Assembly (NCBI GenBank): GCA_964017045.1
Contig: OZ024802.1
Span: 7,672,413 to 7,736,412, forward strand
Direction of reading: 5' to 3'
DNA length: 64,000 bases
Source of the DNA: Omphiscola glabra
Taxonomy: Eukaryota; Mollusca; Gastropoda; Lymnaeidae
Below the pieces are notes generated by a model, which was not told the DNA's origin, did not search any database, and saw nothing but the letters and a program-made list of their open reading frames with translations. Positions 45,465-55,769 of the stretch are shown piece after piece. The number at the start of each line of letters is the position of its first letter. Positions within the stretch are counted from its first letter, which is position 1. Made by a program: the position numbers and the translations under genes.

Positions 45465-45546
45465 ATGACGTCAGTAACACTCAGCAAAGGGAGGCCACCA
45501 GATTGCAAGATTGTCGTTCTTGGCAATTCAGGCGTTGGAAAATCTG
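45465..45546 (+). CDS. First coding exon of a Ras-superfamily small GTPase (partial)
   Basis: ATG 45465 opens 27 codons plus one base. An in-frame TAA at 45456 rules out an upstream extension. Residues 15-27 read KIVVLGNSGVGKS, i.e. a beta-1 strand plus P-loop GxxxxGKS (residues 20-27), the diagnostic G1 box that binds the nucleotide phosphates. A perfect donor GTAAGT starts at 45547, splitting a codon that begins with G. This fits GKSA..., as in Ras/Rap-type proteins, though other subfamilies are possible. The 19-residue lead (MTSVTLSKGRPPDC before K15) is longer than in Ras. No exon with DTAGQE, NKxD or SAK motifs was recognised downstream in the window; intron 1 must be long or exons were missed. 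Confidence 0.8.
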
Positions 45547-45549
45547 GTA

Positions 45550-45970
45550 AGTGAAACATGTTTGAGTTAGCGTTTTTCAATTGTTCTTTATACAAAAGTT
45601 ATTAACAAAATATTCTTAAGTTAGATTTTTTTGTATAATGTTATTTGAATATATGTTAATGTGTTGGTTGAATCACTACGGTTGTGTTAATTTCTGTTTA
45701 ATTTGTTGAAATGTTTTTTTATTTTTTAAAGATGTATTTCAATATCTCGGTTATTAGGGGACACTACTCATTTGTTCTTTATCGAAACATAACATGGACA
45801 GTAACTGAGGTCATATAAAGGGTGATTTAATAATGTATTTATTAGGGCTTAACATGATGCATTTTAAAAAAAAAAACACGGCTGGGGTATTTTGAGCCAA
45901 TACCCGGTGGGGTGGGTCCGTGTTACCCTAAATAAAATAGTTAACTTCGCATTTTCTATATACGCAACGA
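45550..45970. other. GTPase intron 1 start, AT-rich
   Basis: No exon recognised. T-rich. Confidence 0.4.
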
Positions 45971-45974
45971 AATC

Positions 45975-46062
45975 TATTACCTGTGTCGTAGAGAGAATGC
46001 ATTGCCCTGTGTCGTAGAGAGAGTGCATTGCCCTGTGTCGTAGAGAGAGTGCATTGCCTTGG
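45975..46062. repeat. 26-bp repeat, about 3 copies
   Basis: CCTGTGTCGTAGAGAGAGTG plus CATTGC. A minus-strand donor-like AAGGTAAGTATT lies at about 46130 with no bounded exon. Confidence 0.9.
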
Positions 46063-46448
46063 TACACCGTTAGTATCAAGAAATAACCCACTGATAGGCA
46101 CAGGCAGTCGGCACAGACAATACTTACCTTCATTTTATGACAGAGACTTAGGCAACAACAGTCACAGTATAACAAAAATGGCAATACCTTCGACAAAACA
46201 GGGGCATTAAACAAAATCCTTACCAAACAATCCAACCTTTTTACCAGAGTTCAACCGTCAGGTATGACGTCACGCATGACGCTCGCAGCGTGACAGCTTC
46301 TTTTTTTTATTTTAACCCAGTGCTATTAATATAAATTATGTTGAGTTGGGGGAGTGCCGGCTGTGAAAAGGAAGCAAGACACACCAGAAGCAAAATACAT
46401 ATAATGGATTTTTATGTTTAGTTTTGCTCGATTTTTATCTTGTGTACA

Positions 46449-46597
46449 CAGCGGTGTATTGCCAAATTCGTAAAAAAGGGTTCGCAGTTAGTATAAATTT
46501 TGATTTTAAAAAAAAATTAGTGCTTGATTTTAGGCATATTTATTTTTGAACTAACGGTTCGCACGAACCTGACCGAACCGGCTCCAAACCACCGCTG
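46449..46597. mobile_element. hAT MITE, 149 bp, with exact 8-bp target duplication
   Basis: Ends CAGCGGTGTATTGCC and (minus strand) CAGCGGTGGTTTGG. TGTGTACA flanks both sides (46441-46448 and 46598-46605). Internal GGTTCGCA/GGTTCGCAC motifs lie near both ends. Confidence 0.85.
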
Positions 46598-46605
46598 TGT
46601 GTACA

Positions 46606-47210
46606 CATTAAAATCTTGGTTCTTCTTGTGGAAAAAAAATCAAACCCACATGAAAATAGTTTCGTATCTTTCACAATAAAATCTTTAATAAGAGACAGAG
46701 ATTTGTAACCGTTTCCGTTGACCCTAAATCTCAACTCTTAAGTCGTGAACTGTAAATAGCCCCATTAAGTGGCTACCATGAGTGCTACGGATCGCTGGTG
46801 GGTAGCAGTTTTCATTTTTTTTTTATACTTACGAACACGTGTTATTTTAATAAATATTTATAATCATTGTGATGGTTTAAACAATCTTAGCCATCCTGCC
46901 ATTCCAATTGCCTCACTTAAGAAAAGCGTTTCAGTCTCATCAGTCGGGATGTTAAAGGGTGTTAAAGGATGTTAAAGGAAATATGATTTCGAATAGAAAG
47001 TACCATGGGGGAAAACAAAGAAATGCTTTTTGCAAAGTTAAAAAATCAGACAAATGTTCGCAACAAATACCTTCTTATTTTTAGAGCTTGACAGTTTGAT
47101 CAGGTTCCGTTATGTTTAGAACATCTCGGTAGGAAAGAAAAAGCAGAATAGAGCCCAAAACAACGTGGGTCCCACGTGCGAGAGAGCTTTCCGGAATAAA
47201 ACAGGACATG
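46606..47210. other. Unique AT-rich DNA
   Basis: No gene or array recognised. Confidence 0.4.
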
Positions 47211-47212
47211 CG

Positions 47213-47557
47213 TACTCACTGTGTGATATAGCCTTAGTCGCACAGGGCAGCGTACTGACTGTGGGATATAGCCTTAGTCACACAGGACAGCGTACTGACT
47301 GTGGGATATAGCCTTAGTCACACAGGACAGCATACTAAATTGTGGGATATAGCCTTAGTCACACAGGACAGCGTACTGACTGTGGGATATAGCCTTAGTC
47401 AAACAGGACAGCATACTGACTGTGGGATATAGCCTTAGTCAAACAGGACAGCATACTGACTGTGGGATATAGCCTTAGTCAAACAGGACAGCATACTGAC
47501 TGTGGGATATAGCCTTAGTCACACAAGACTACATACTCACAATGTGATATAGCCTTA
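47213..47557. repeat. 40-bp minisatellite, about 8 copies, interrupted
   Basis: Units contain GCGTACTGACTGTGGGATAT and AGCCTTAGTCACACAGGACA. The last unit is cut after AGCCTTA by a 173-bp element and resumes at 47731 with TTAGTCACACAGG. Confidence 0.96.
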
Positions 47558-47730
47558 GGGTCGGTTCACACGATCTAATTTTCATTCAACCATTTGATGC
47601 AATTCGTGTATGAAGCCTTGTCACAGCTTTCAAATTACTATTTGATCAAATTCCCCCAAAAAAGAAACACACACAAAATAGTGCGTTCATAAAACAATAT
47701 GACGCGAACTTTGATCGTGTGAACTGACGC
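47558..47730. mobile_element. PIF/Harbinger-like MITE, 173 bp, TTA target duplication
   Basis: The left end GGGTCGGTTCACACGATC and the right end (minus strand) GCGTCAGTTCACACGATC match at 16 of 18 bases. TTA is duplicated at 47555-47557 and 47731-47733. The neighbouring intact 40-bp units (AGCCTTAGTCACACAGG) show the empty site, so both boundaries and the duplication are direct. GG-start termini and a TTA duplication are typical of PIF/Harbinger elements. Confidence 0.9.
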
Positions 47731-47764
47731 TTAGTCACACAGGCCTGCTTACTCACTGTGTAAT

Positions 47765-48050
47765 GACGAATGACGAACAACAGTTAATTTTCAATTGCTA
47801 ATCATTTAATTCATTGTAACTGTCAAATAATTATATAAACAAAGGTAACGATATTGTTTTGAGATACCCGTACCCGGTTCTAGTTTATTGTTCAGTCCGG
47901 GTATGCTCCGTGTGTAAAGTACACAGCATTAAGGGATATCCGGGTGTCCTAGTCAGCAGCCCGCTCTGGTAAAAGTCTTGTGTTCCCCAAGCATGGGGCG
48001 AAATTTGGGAAATGATATAGTTAACGTGGAAGTTATTGGCTCGCATAAAA
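47765..48050. other. Unique DNA
   Basis: Nothing recognised. Confidence 0.4.
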
Positions 48051-48054
48051 CATA

Positions 48055-48235
48055 AGCTGAGCCAACATGAATGGACGTCGTATGAGCCAACATGGATGGA
48101 TGTCGTATGAGCCAACATGGATGGATGTAGTATGAGCCAACATATATGGATGTCATACGAGAAAACATGGATGGATGTAGTATGAGCCAACATGGATGGG
48201 TGTTGTATGAGCCAATATGGGTGTATGTTTTATGA
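48055..48235. repeat. 25-bp repeat, about 7 copies
   Basis: Unit ATGAGCCAACATGGATGGAT plus GTCGT. Confidence 0.93.
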
Positions 48236-48595
48236 GCAAATGATAATGATATGGGGTGGGCTGGGTCATTCATATCTATTTTGGTCCATCACAGAGAAGA
48301 ACACAATTAACAGCTTTGTTTGTTGTGACAGTTGGACGCACTCTTCGTTTCAGTTTCAACGACCTAACGGTGAAGGGGAAAATATGCGGTGGGATGGTGC
48401 GATGGGGGCTGGGGGCAGAGATAACTCATCATACTTTTCTACATTGGTATGACATTTGGTGGAGTTAATATAATAAGTTCTATTTTATCATAAAATGGCA
48501 TTATTATTGGAATGACAATTATCCGTATATCAAAAGCTTACAGAGATGGACATTTTGTTATAGAGGGTTGCGTCTTGAGGTACCCCAGTGCCGGC

Positions 48596-49239
48596 CAAAG
48601 GTATCGAAAACTCTGGCATTTGCCCGGGGCGCCGTGTGCGTAGGGCGCCATGAAAAATATTCCAAAATAGAAGAAAAAAACATTGCATGTGGGCGCCATG
48701 AATGAAAAATAGAAATTGCAATAAAAGATTAGCTGATCTTAAGGCAAGAAACAAAAAAATGTCATCGGTTGGCTAAATGTTCATACTGTCTACGATAGGC
48801 TAAATGTTCATACTGTCTATGATAGGCTAAATGTTCATACTGTCTACGATAGGCTAAATGTTCATACTGTCTATGATAGGCTAAATGTTCATACTGTCTA
48901 CGATAGGCTAAATGTTCATACTGTCTATGATAGGCTAAATGTTTATACTGTCTACGGCAGGCTTATTGTTCATACTTTCCATGGTAGGCTAATTGTTCAT
49001 ACTGCTCATGGTAGGCTAATTGTTCATACTTCCCACGATAGGCTAATTGTTCATACTGCCAAAATACAAGTTAAGAAAAACAATATTACTGTACATTGTT
49101 TGCTATAAGAACAACCTTGTTTAAAACTCATTACCTAATCCATAGCTTTTTCCATCAAAATTTTTTTTTATGAATATACCTTAAAGGGGCGCCACATTTA
49201 AGCTTGCCTGGGACCCCAACAACCGTTAGGCCGACCCTG
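48596..49239. mobile_element. Probable hAT element hosting a minisatellite
   Basis: The left end CAGTGCCGGCCAAAGG and the right end (minus strand) CAGGGTCGGCCTAACGG are similar hAT-type termini. The body has GGGCGCCATGAAAAATATTCC-like repeats near the left and GGGGCGCCAC near the right. The flanks do not show an 8-bp duplication (AGGTACCC and CATTACAC), so the limits are less certain than for the other elements. Confidence 0.55.
48757..49065. repeat. 27-bp minisatellite, about 11 copies, alternating variants
   Basis: Units GGCTAAATGTTCATACTGTC plus TACGATA or TATGATA, which alternate strictly for the first seven copies (54-bp dimers). Later copies drift to GGCTAATTGTTCATACT. The array lies inside the probable hAT element. 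Confidence 0.95.
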
Positions 49240-49715
49240 CATTACACTGACCTGCCATTTGAGTACTTTGGCAAACCGCATGTTTTTAAGTGAATTAAAA
49301 AAATATACATATTTCTGTGTTATTCCCTTTGAATAAAAAAAAATCTACAAAATTGAAATAACAAATGTGTATAATTATTGCATTACAATCAACGCTGGGC
49401 TCTTTACGCGTTGGGACGCTTTCTTAGAAATGTATGAATGAACGTAAAATCTTTATTCAGTAAAAGATATGTTCACAAAAAGTTACAGTCTCCCGGTATT
49501 ACCCCCGCAAGCCACGAGTCATGTATAAACACTGATAAAAATATGTGATATCCTGCATTATTTTTTTTTTAAATTTGGATTTATATAATACCCACGTCTG
49601 CTCAGAGACTTCCGTTGCGTCTCATAAATGTGTGCTCTTACATCAGATCATTTCCGGTTATCCGACTTGGGGACATAAGCTATAGAAAAGAGATTACTAT
49701 AAACATAAATCAGTT
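49070..49715. other. AT-rich DNA
   Basis: Right part of the probable hAT element, then unique sequence. No gene recognised. Confidence 0.4.
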
Positions 49716-49719
49716 TATG

Positions 49720-49816
49720 CTTATGGTTGTTAAATTGCACGTACAGCGTGGTCTGCCCAGCCCTAGGTTGGGATACTACGCTATAAAAAACTTCTTATAA
49801 TAATAATAATATAATT
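49720..49816 (+). mobile_element. L2/CR1-like 3' end, copy 2
   Basis: GTACAGCGTGG, GCCCAGCCCTAGGTTGGG, ACTACGCTATAAAAAACTTC and an (AAT)n tail match the end of the 42445-42756 copy. It is severely 5'-truncated (about 100 bp). Confidence 0.75.
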
Positions 49817-50027
49817 AAAAATAATAATAAATTATTTTTTTTTAAAAAAAATTATATTGGTTATTTTTACGTAACCTTTGAAATTAGATTGTAAAATATT
49901 AACTTTCCTGTATACAGTGGCGTAAGAAGCGGGTGGGGAGAAGCAGTTAATTATATTGACCGGGGAGGGGGTGGGCTGCATAGCTTTTTGTGGGGTGGGG
50001 CCGTTGCTTAGCCACTACATTGAGAGC

Positions 50028-50394
50028 AGGCTTTCCCAACGGTTTATAAATTCTGCACCCACAACGCATTGTTTGACTAAATCTCGCAACCCAACAACCA
50101 CACCCACCCTCAAAAGTCATAATGCATCATTATACTTTAAAAAACGAATTTCTAACTTGTTTAATAATTACAAAGACAAAAATTATTGCAGAACCTACAA
50201 CATAAACTTGCGTCTTATTACATACATTAAAAATTAAATGAGCAATTAAGAAATAATATCAAATACATTTCAATCTTTTAACCTGAAGGTTATGGCGCAT
50301 CTTTTTGTAATTGAATTTCCACCCCCCCCCCCCTCATTCCTAAAATTCAACCTCGCACCCCTGGGGTTCGAGCCCAACATGCTGGGAAGCCCTG
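50028..50394. mobile_element. Decayed hAT-like MITE
   Basis: The left end CAGGCTTTCCCAACGGTTTA and the right end (minus strand) CAGGGCTTCCCAGCATGTTG are hAT-like. No 8-bp duplication is evident. Confidence 0.5.
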
Positions 50395-50517
50395 CCCTAG
50401 ATGTTAAAGTTTTCCTGTGAGAAGTGCAGCCAAGACTACAATCCCGAATCAGCTGAGACTTCATTCAAGGATCAGTTGACACTACCATTCCAGGATGGAC
50501 TTCATTACCCACTTGAG

Positions 50518-50721
50518 CAGTGGCGTAGCGATCTTAACTCGCGCCCGGGGCGCAATACCTTTTTCGTGCCCCCAATACCTTTTTAGCGCCCCCAATACCT
50601 TTTTAGCGCCCTCCCCATTCGAAAACCATACAATATTATAGTAAAATATACCATTTGGGGCCCCTTTGTGAGTAGCGCCCGGGGCATGATGCCCCCCTTG
50701 CCCCCCCTCACTACGCCACTG
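50518..50721. mobile_element. hAT MITE, 204 bp, with exact 8-bp target duplication
   Basis: Ends CAGTGGCGTAGCGATC and (minus strand) CAGTGGCGTAGTGAGG. CACTTGAG flanks both sides (50510-50517 and 50722-50729). The interior has three tandem copies of GCCCCCAATACCTTTTTAGC and two GCGCCCGGGGC blocks near the ends. Confidence 0.9.
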
Positions 50722-50729
50722 CACTTGAG

Positions 50730-51035
50730 TAAAGGTCAATTACCAACTCCGTCGTCTTATAAAGACGAAATGATTCCAAATTCATAATTTTCAGGATCTC
50801 CAATTGAGCTGAAACTTTGTACATTTACCCACCTCAGATGACACTACAACACTTCATGATCAATAGGTCCCCAGTGACCTCAAAGGACCCTTGATTGACC
50901 TCTTCAGATACCCCAACAACGGAAAGGGATAGAGACATCGGCTTTTCACTACAATGGTTCTCATGCAAGGTTACTCGTTCCCCATAACACTCAGCAATGA
51001 CAACAAATGTTTACCACAGTAATATCAAAACTAAC
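50730..51035. other. Unique DNA
   Basis: No feature recognised. Confidence 0.4.
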
Positions 51036-51038
51036 CTT

Positions 51039-51170
51039 TAACGTGTTTCATGGGCACCCCACGCTTTGGTCACGTGTTTCATGGGCACCCCACGCTTTGG
51101 TCACGTGTTTCATGGGCACCCCACGCTTTGTTCATGTGTTTCATGGGCACCACTAGCTTTGGTCACGGGT
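51039..51170. repeat. 31-bp repeat, about 4 copies
   Basis: Units GTGTTTCATGGGCACCCCAC plus GCTTTGGTCAC. Confidence 0.93.
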
Positions 51171-51174
51171 TTCA

Positions 51175-51975
51175 ATCCACTTCCTAATCTCCTATGACCT
51201 CATTCAAGATTAAGCAGTACAATATAAACAATATAAAATACGTACTTTTTAAAATCACACTTTTCCAAAAATGTACTAAAAGTATAAAACAAATGCCCCG
51301 TCCCCCCCCCCTTTTTTCCAAAAAAAACCCAATAAACTTTAGAGTTGTTATAGTCACGTGACTAAAAATGTTGGGGGCGCCCATGAACTTTCAATATGTT
51401 GTCTGCAAATCGCAAAGACGTGCACCCGGCGGCATCGCTAATTCCATTCCACTTGGCGAGATCCAGATCGATGGGGGCATACAACAGAAATGCAAGGCAG
51501 TAGTAAGAACTCATGTTGCCATGATTAAATAGTGTGTATCATGACAATTTTGTCAGATAACACTTGCTTGCTGCAATTCAAAATTAAATGTGTGTCCAAC
51601 ATTGTATATGTCAGTCATACGACATCATTATATGTCATGGGCGTCCCAAGCTTTTTAGTCATATGACTGTAACAGCTCTGTAGTTGTGGGGCTACATTTA
51701 TTTGATATTTTTTAGTACAATTCTGGAAAAGCGTGGTTTGTTTCTATTTTTCAAAAGTACTTTTTGATAGTGTTTTTCTTTCAAAAGTAACATTTTTATA
51801 GTGTTTTTCTTGGAGCGTTTCATACAAAACTTGAAGTGGCTGGGACCCAAAACAAGCGTTTAAGCCATACCACCACCTAGTGAGGACACAATTGCTCATG
51901 TGGAGAAAGTGTGGCTGGTCGCTCTGATTGGATGATGAAATATCCAGTGCAACCAGTACAAGACAATTTGGATAG
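51175..51975. other. Unique AT-rich DNA
   Basis: Short similarity TTTTTCTTTCAAAAGTA/TTTTTATAGTGTTTTTCTT around 51770. No gene recognised. Confidence 0.4.
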
Positions 51976-51981
51976 ATAGAG

Positions 51982-52160
51982 GGATACATGGAGGGATAGA
52001 TGGGGGGTTAGACGGAGGGATAGACGGAGGGATAGACGGAGGGATAGACGGAGGGATAGACGGAGGGATAGACGGAGGGATAGACAGAGGGATAGATGGA
52101 GGGATAGACGAAGGGATAGATGGAGGGATAGACGGAGGGATAGACGGAGTGATAGCCGGA
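51982..52160. repeat. 12-bp minisatellite GAGGGATAGACG, about 15 copies
   Basis: Perfect GAGGGATAGACG units in the centre with GATGGA and GACAGA variants. Twelve bp gives YPSV/IPPS-type frames on the minus strand, artefacts. Confidence 0.97.
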
Positions 52161-52164
52161 GGAG

Positions 52165-52645
52165 TTGGATGAACCGTTTTCATTAACGTTGATAATCATA
52201 CAATTATTTGCGTGTAGCCTGAACAAAGGCATAGGTTAAGATGGTCGATTAGCCAGGTATTTTAATCAGGTTGTGAGAGTTTGTGCTTAGAGAAAGGTTT
52301 TTACGTCTTTATTAATACAGAGTTATTATATTTAATTCTGTTTTAACTGTTGTTTGTTCGCTGATGAAGGCTTCTTGCCGACACGTTCGTCGTTTTGTTG
52401 CGTTCTTTTTTTTTTTCAAGTTTTACCGTACTTTGTTTCGCTCATTTCCATCTTTAATATATTTTATTAAATAGTTATAATTTTATAATTGGAGCTCTGG
52501 CTAGAACGCTAATTTTAAAACTATTTGGCAAGGTGTTTTTTTTTGGACATAACAATAAAATAGTTAGACTAATAGTGAGATTGTATTTCTATTTCTGTCA
52601 TAGATGTTTAAATGAAGATGAGTGGCCTAATTAGTTTGGACAACA
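52165..52645. other. AT-rich unique DNA
   Basis: Nothing recognised. Confidence 0.4.
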
Positions 52646-52652
52646 TTCATTG

Positions 52653-52760
52653 CACACACACACAACACACACACGTACAAACACACAAACACAGACAAAC
52701 ACACACACACAGACATATAAAAACACACGCACACAAACACACACACACAAACACGAATTT
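52653..52760. repeat. Imperfect (CA)n
   Basis: ACACAC-rich DNA with CACAAACAC and CAGACA interruptions. Confidence 0.9.
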
Positions 52761-53641
52761 AAACACAATTCAATATTACTTATTGCATTTCCTATTGATC
52801 TTCGGAGAGACAAACGCAAAATCTTTTTTATAATAGCGTATGTTAACATTACAAGAAATGAAATTATTGATCCAGCCCATTAGTTCTATATTCAACTGAC
52901 TTCCATCCTAATCCAAGTAATGCTAGGGAATAAAACGTAGCCAACACATTGCGGCTATTTTGCACCACATAAACTAAGAATAGGTAATTTAGCAAAATCT
53001 TTGTTTTCTTTCTTTTTTTCAAAAGCAATGCAGAACCTGTACGTCCAATTACATTTTGCCACTCTGATATTAAACAGCGGAATCAAAAGTGAAATGAACT
53101 GCGCATGCTCAGACTGGTTAAAAAAAAAAAAGCAGCCTTGTATATACTTGATTGCCCCAGTACTGTAAACCTGTTAACAGATATTATGATTTTATTATCC
53201 AATCTTTTAACCCAGGGGTCTCCAAACTACGGCCCGCGAGGCCCTCTCATCCGGCCTGTGGAGACCATTTTGTCTACGGAAAAAAAAAATACGGAAATTT
53301 ACGTGTATCTCGCCAAGATCAGCCACCGCTTATGTGGACGTTACGTTTTTACCGACTTAAAATAGAGGCGCGCAGTCGTGCGCTATGTTTACCTTATTCG
53401 CCTCTTAATTTTTCTACTTTCGTTCACAGTCAATGAGATGATATAACGTCATCTAGTGGCAGAGTTTTTCAATGGTTTGCTGCTTGTTCAAGACTTGATT
53501 ATTTTGATCACAGTTTGCCAGTTGTGGTTGACTGCACTCTATTTATCTAGTGATAGTTTCCTTCCCGTTATTACTTATAAGTGTGTTTAAAGTATTAGGA
53601 ATGTCGTTAGTGTAGAGTAAGAATTTTTCGACTATTCTGCA

Positions 53642-53775
53642 CCAAGGTTCCTTTCAATCTTTGGAACAACATACATGTGTGAACAAACATTTTCAAAAAT
53701 GAAATACGTGAAGAACAATTTGAGAACAAACTTGTCCGATGATAATCTCAGGTCACTGTTGATGTTAGGGACATC
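53642..53775 (+). pseudogene. hAT transposase C-terminal (hATC) remnant
   Basis: The conserved FGTTYMCEQTFSKMKY motif is followed by LRTNLSDDNLRSLLML, the C-terminal dimerisation segment of hAT transposases. The N-terminal BED finger, the DDE catalytic domain and most of the hATC region are absent. The frame runs into a 38-bp tandem array (not a multiple of three), which shifts it at every copy. A tail GTSNQKPETSAIL at about 53994 resumes the original frame type after the array. It cannot be functional. Confidence 0.85.
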
Positions 53776-54003
53776 GATGATAATCTCAGGTCACTGTTGA
53801 TGTTAGGGTCATCGATGATAATCTCAGGTCACTGTTGATGTTAGGGACATCGATGATAATCTCAGGTTACTGTTGATGTTAGGGACATCGATGATAATCT
53901 CAGGTCACTGTTGATGTTAGGGACATCGATGATAATCTCAGGTCACTGTTGATGTTAGGGACATCGATGATAATCTCAGGTCACTGTCGATGTTAGGGAC
54001 ATC
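53738..54003. repeat. 38-bp minisatellite, exactly 7 copies, made of transposase coding DNA
   Basis: Unit GATGATAATCTCAGGTCACT plus GTTGATGTTAGGGACATC, i.e. the codons for DDNLRSLLMLGTS of the hAT transposase. Seven copies in perfect register with only three or four substitutions. Confidence 0.97.
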
Positions 54004-54080
54004 AAATCAAAAGCCAGAAACGTCTGCTATTTTGGCATCCAGGAAAACAGTTTCACCATTCCCACTAATACAGGTGTTCA

Positions 54081-54609
54081 TTTGTAATGTATCAATGTGT
54101 AATGTATCAATATGTAATGTATCAATGTGTAATGTATCAATATGTAGTGTATCAATGTGTAATGTATCAATGTGTAGTATATCAATGTGTAGTGTATCAA
54201 TGTGTAGTGTATCAATGTGTAGTATATCAATGTGTAGTGTATCAATGTGTAGTGTATCAATGTGTAGTGTATCAATGTGTAGTGTATCAATGTGTAGTGT
54301 ATCAATGTGTAGTGTATCAATGTGTAGTGTATCAATGTGTAGTATATCAATGTGTAGTGTATCAATGTGTAGTATATCAATGTGTAGTGTATCAATGTGT
54401 AGTGTGTCAATGTGTAGTGTATCAATGTGTAGTGTATCAATGTGTAGTATATCAATGTGTAGTGTATCAATGTGTAGTGTATCAATGTGTAGTGTATCAA
54501 TGTGTAGTATATCAATGTGTAGTGTATCAATGTGTAGTGTGTCAATGTGTAGTGTGTCAATGTGTAGTGTGTCAATGTGTAGTGTGTCAATGTGTAGTGT
54601 GTCAATGTG
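54081..54609. repeat. 15-bp minisatellite, about 35 copies, inside the hAT element
   Basis: Unit GTATCAATGTGTAGT. Early copies carry TAATGTATCAATATG, and the last five carry GTGTCAATGTG. Three frames (MCSVS, YQCVV on +; LIHYT on -) are open for about 180 codons, artefacts of the 15-bp unit. Confidence 0.97.
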
Positions 54610-54687
54610 GTATTAAACAATAACTGAATAAAATAATATTAAATAAATAATTAAATCAACATTCATGTTTTTGATTCTTTTTTATTT

Positions 54688-54801
54688 GACCCCCGAGTGT
54701 GTAGTCGACCCCCGAGTGTGTAGTCGACCCCCGAGTGTGTAGTCGACCCCCGAGTGTGTAGTCGACCCCCGAGTGTGTAGTCGACCCCCGAGTGTGTAGT
54801 C
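54688..54801. repeat. 19-bp minisatellite, 6 copies plus partial, inside the hAT element
   Basis: Unit GACCCCCGAGTGTGTAGTC, perfect copies. It directly adjoins the subterminal region of the right terminus. Confidence 0.97.
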
Positions 54802-54874
54802 GACCCCCCGAACTGCTGTTTGATAATTAATGCGGCCCTCGGGCTGAAAACTCTGGAGACCCCTGTTTTAACCT

Positions 54875-55765
54875 GATGTCCAGCTTATCTCTCTCTACCC
54901 GACACAAGTTGTGTCTTCGCTTTTCAACCCCCACCCCCTCCCCTCCACCCACACCTCCATACTTCAATATCGTCTGATCCCCACCCACACGCTTAAAGCA
55001 TCTCCTTAGTCCACTTGTTTACATCAGCCACTATCTAGGTCACACCGCTGACAGGTTTGTGGGAGACCTGGTATCGTGATGGAGTCTTGAAGATTGCGCT
55101 CTAGCGCCGCAGCCACCCGTAAAAAAAGCATTCGTTTTGAACGACCTAAATCCTCCGCCTTCAACGGTTCTCAATCGTTTACCTTTTTTAAAAGGCTTTG
55201 TTTGTGAAACTATCAAGTTTTTCTAATATTTTGTTGGAAAGTCAATTTATATTAAAAGGTGTCAAATTATTAGGAAACTTTTTTTTTTTGTTTTTTTTTT
55301 AAAGGAGAGTTGCACTTTTTATTCCCAAGTTAATTAATTTGCTTTCTAAGTGATTCGATTTTTTTTTAAAAGTGTGATTTGAATTATACTCTAATGGTGG
55401 TATATTATTTCCAAAAAAGTTATGGATAGATATGTGAAGCGATTGTTTTAAATGTGAATCATTTCGTTTCTAAGTCATTCGATCATTGGGTTTAATCATT
55501 TGGTGATCAAAATCTTGAGAACTAATGTGTGCGTCTCTCTTGAGAAAAGACCCGAGGACACAAAGACTTTCTTTACCGTGTAGGACCCAAGTTCTCACAG
55601 ACTAGGAAGCCATGTTTTATGTACTCAACAAGCACTTGCTCTCAGTCCTCTCAGATGGCTATCTCTTTGCCCTTTCCCTCTGACCTCTGGTTTCACTTAC
55701 AGGCAACGGTGATTTTTCTTCGTAATTATCTGCATTCTTGGCGAGTGTTACTTCTTGGTCAGTGG
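54875..55765. other. Unique AT-rich DNA
   Basis: A C-rich stretch at 54930-54955 and T-runs at 55285-55312. No gene recognised. Confidence 0.4.
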
Positions 55766-55769
55766 CCTG

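Larger units (their letters stand above)
53213..54865 (+). mobile_element. Internally deleted hAT element, 1653 bp, with 8-bp target duplication
   Basis: Termini CAGGGGTCTCCAAACTACGG and (minus strand) CAGGGGTCTCCAGAGTTTTC. TTTTAACC flanks both sides (53205-53212 and 54866-54873). Only the transposase C-terminus remains, in the + frame around 53642-53775. It reads PRFLSIFGTTYMCEQTFSKM, then NNLRTNLSDDNLRSLL, the hATC dimerisation region characteristic of ZBED5/FAM200/GTF2IRD2-type transposases. Everything between the 5' region and this remnant is deleted. Three tandem arrays lie inside it. Confidence 0.92.

Noticed and set aside
50000..50020. Small MITE starting CAGTGGCGTAAG at 49917
   Set aside because: The candidate right end CTTAGCCACTA is imperfect and no target duplication was found.
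53990..54623. Pentapeptide repeat proteins (MCSVS, YQCVV, LIHYT)
   Set aside because: Three simultaneous frames from a 15-bp array inside a hAT element.
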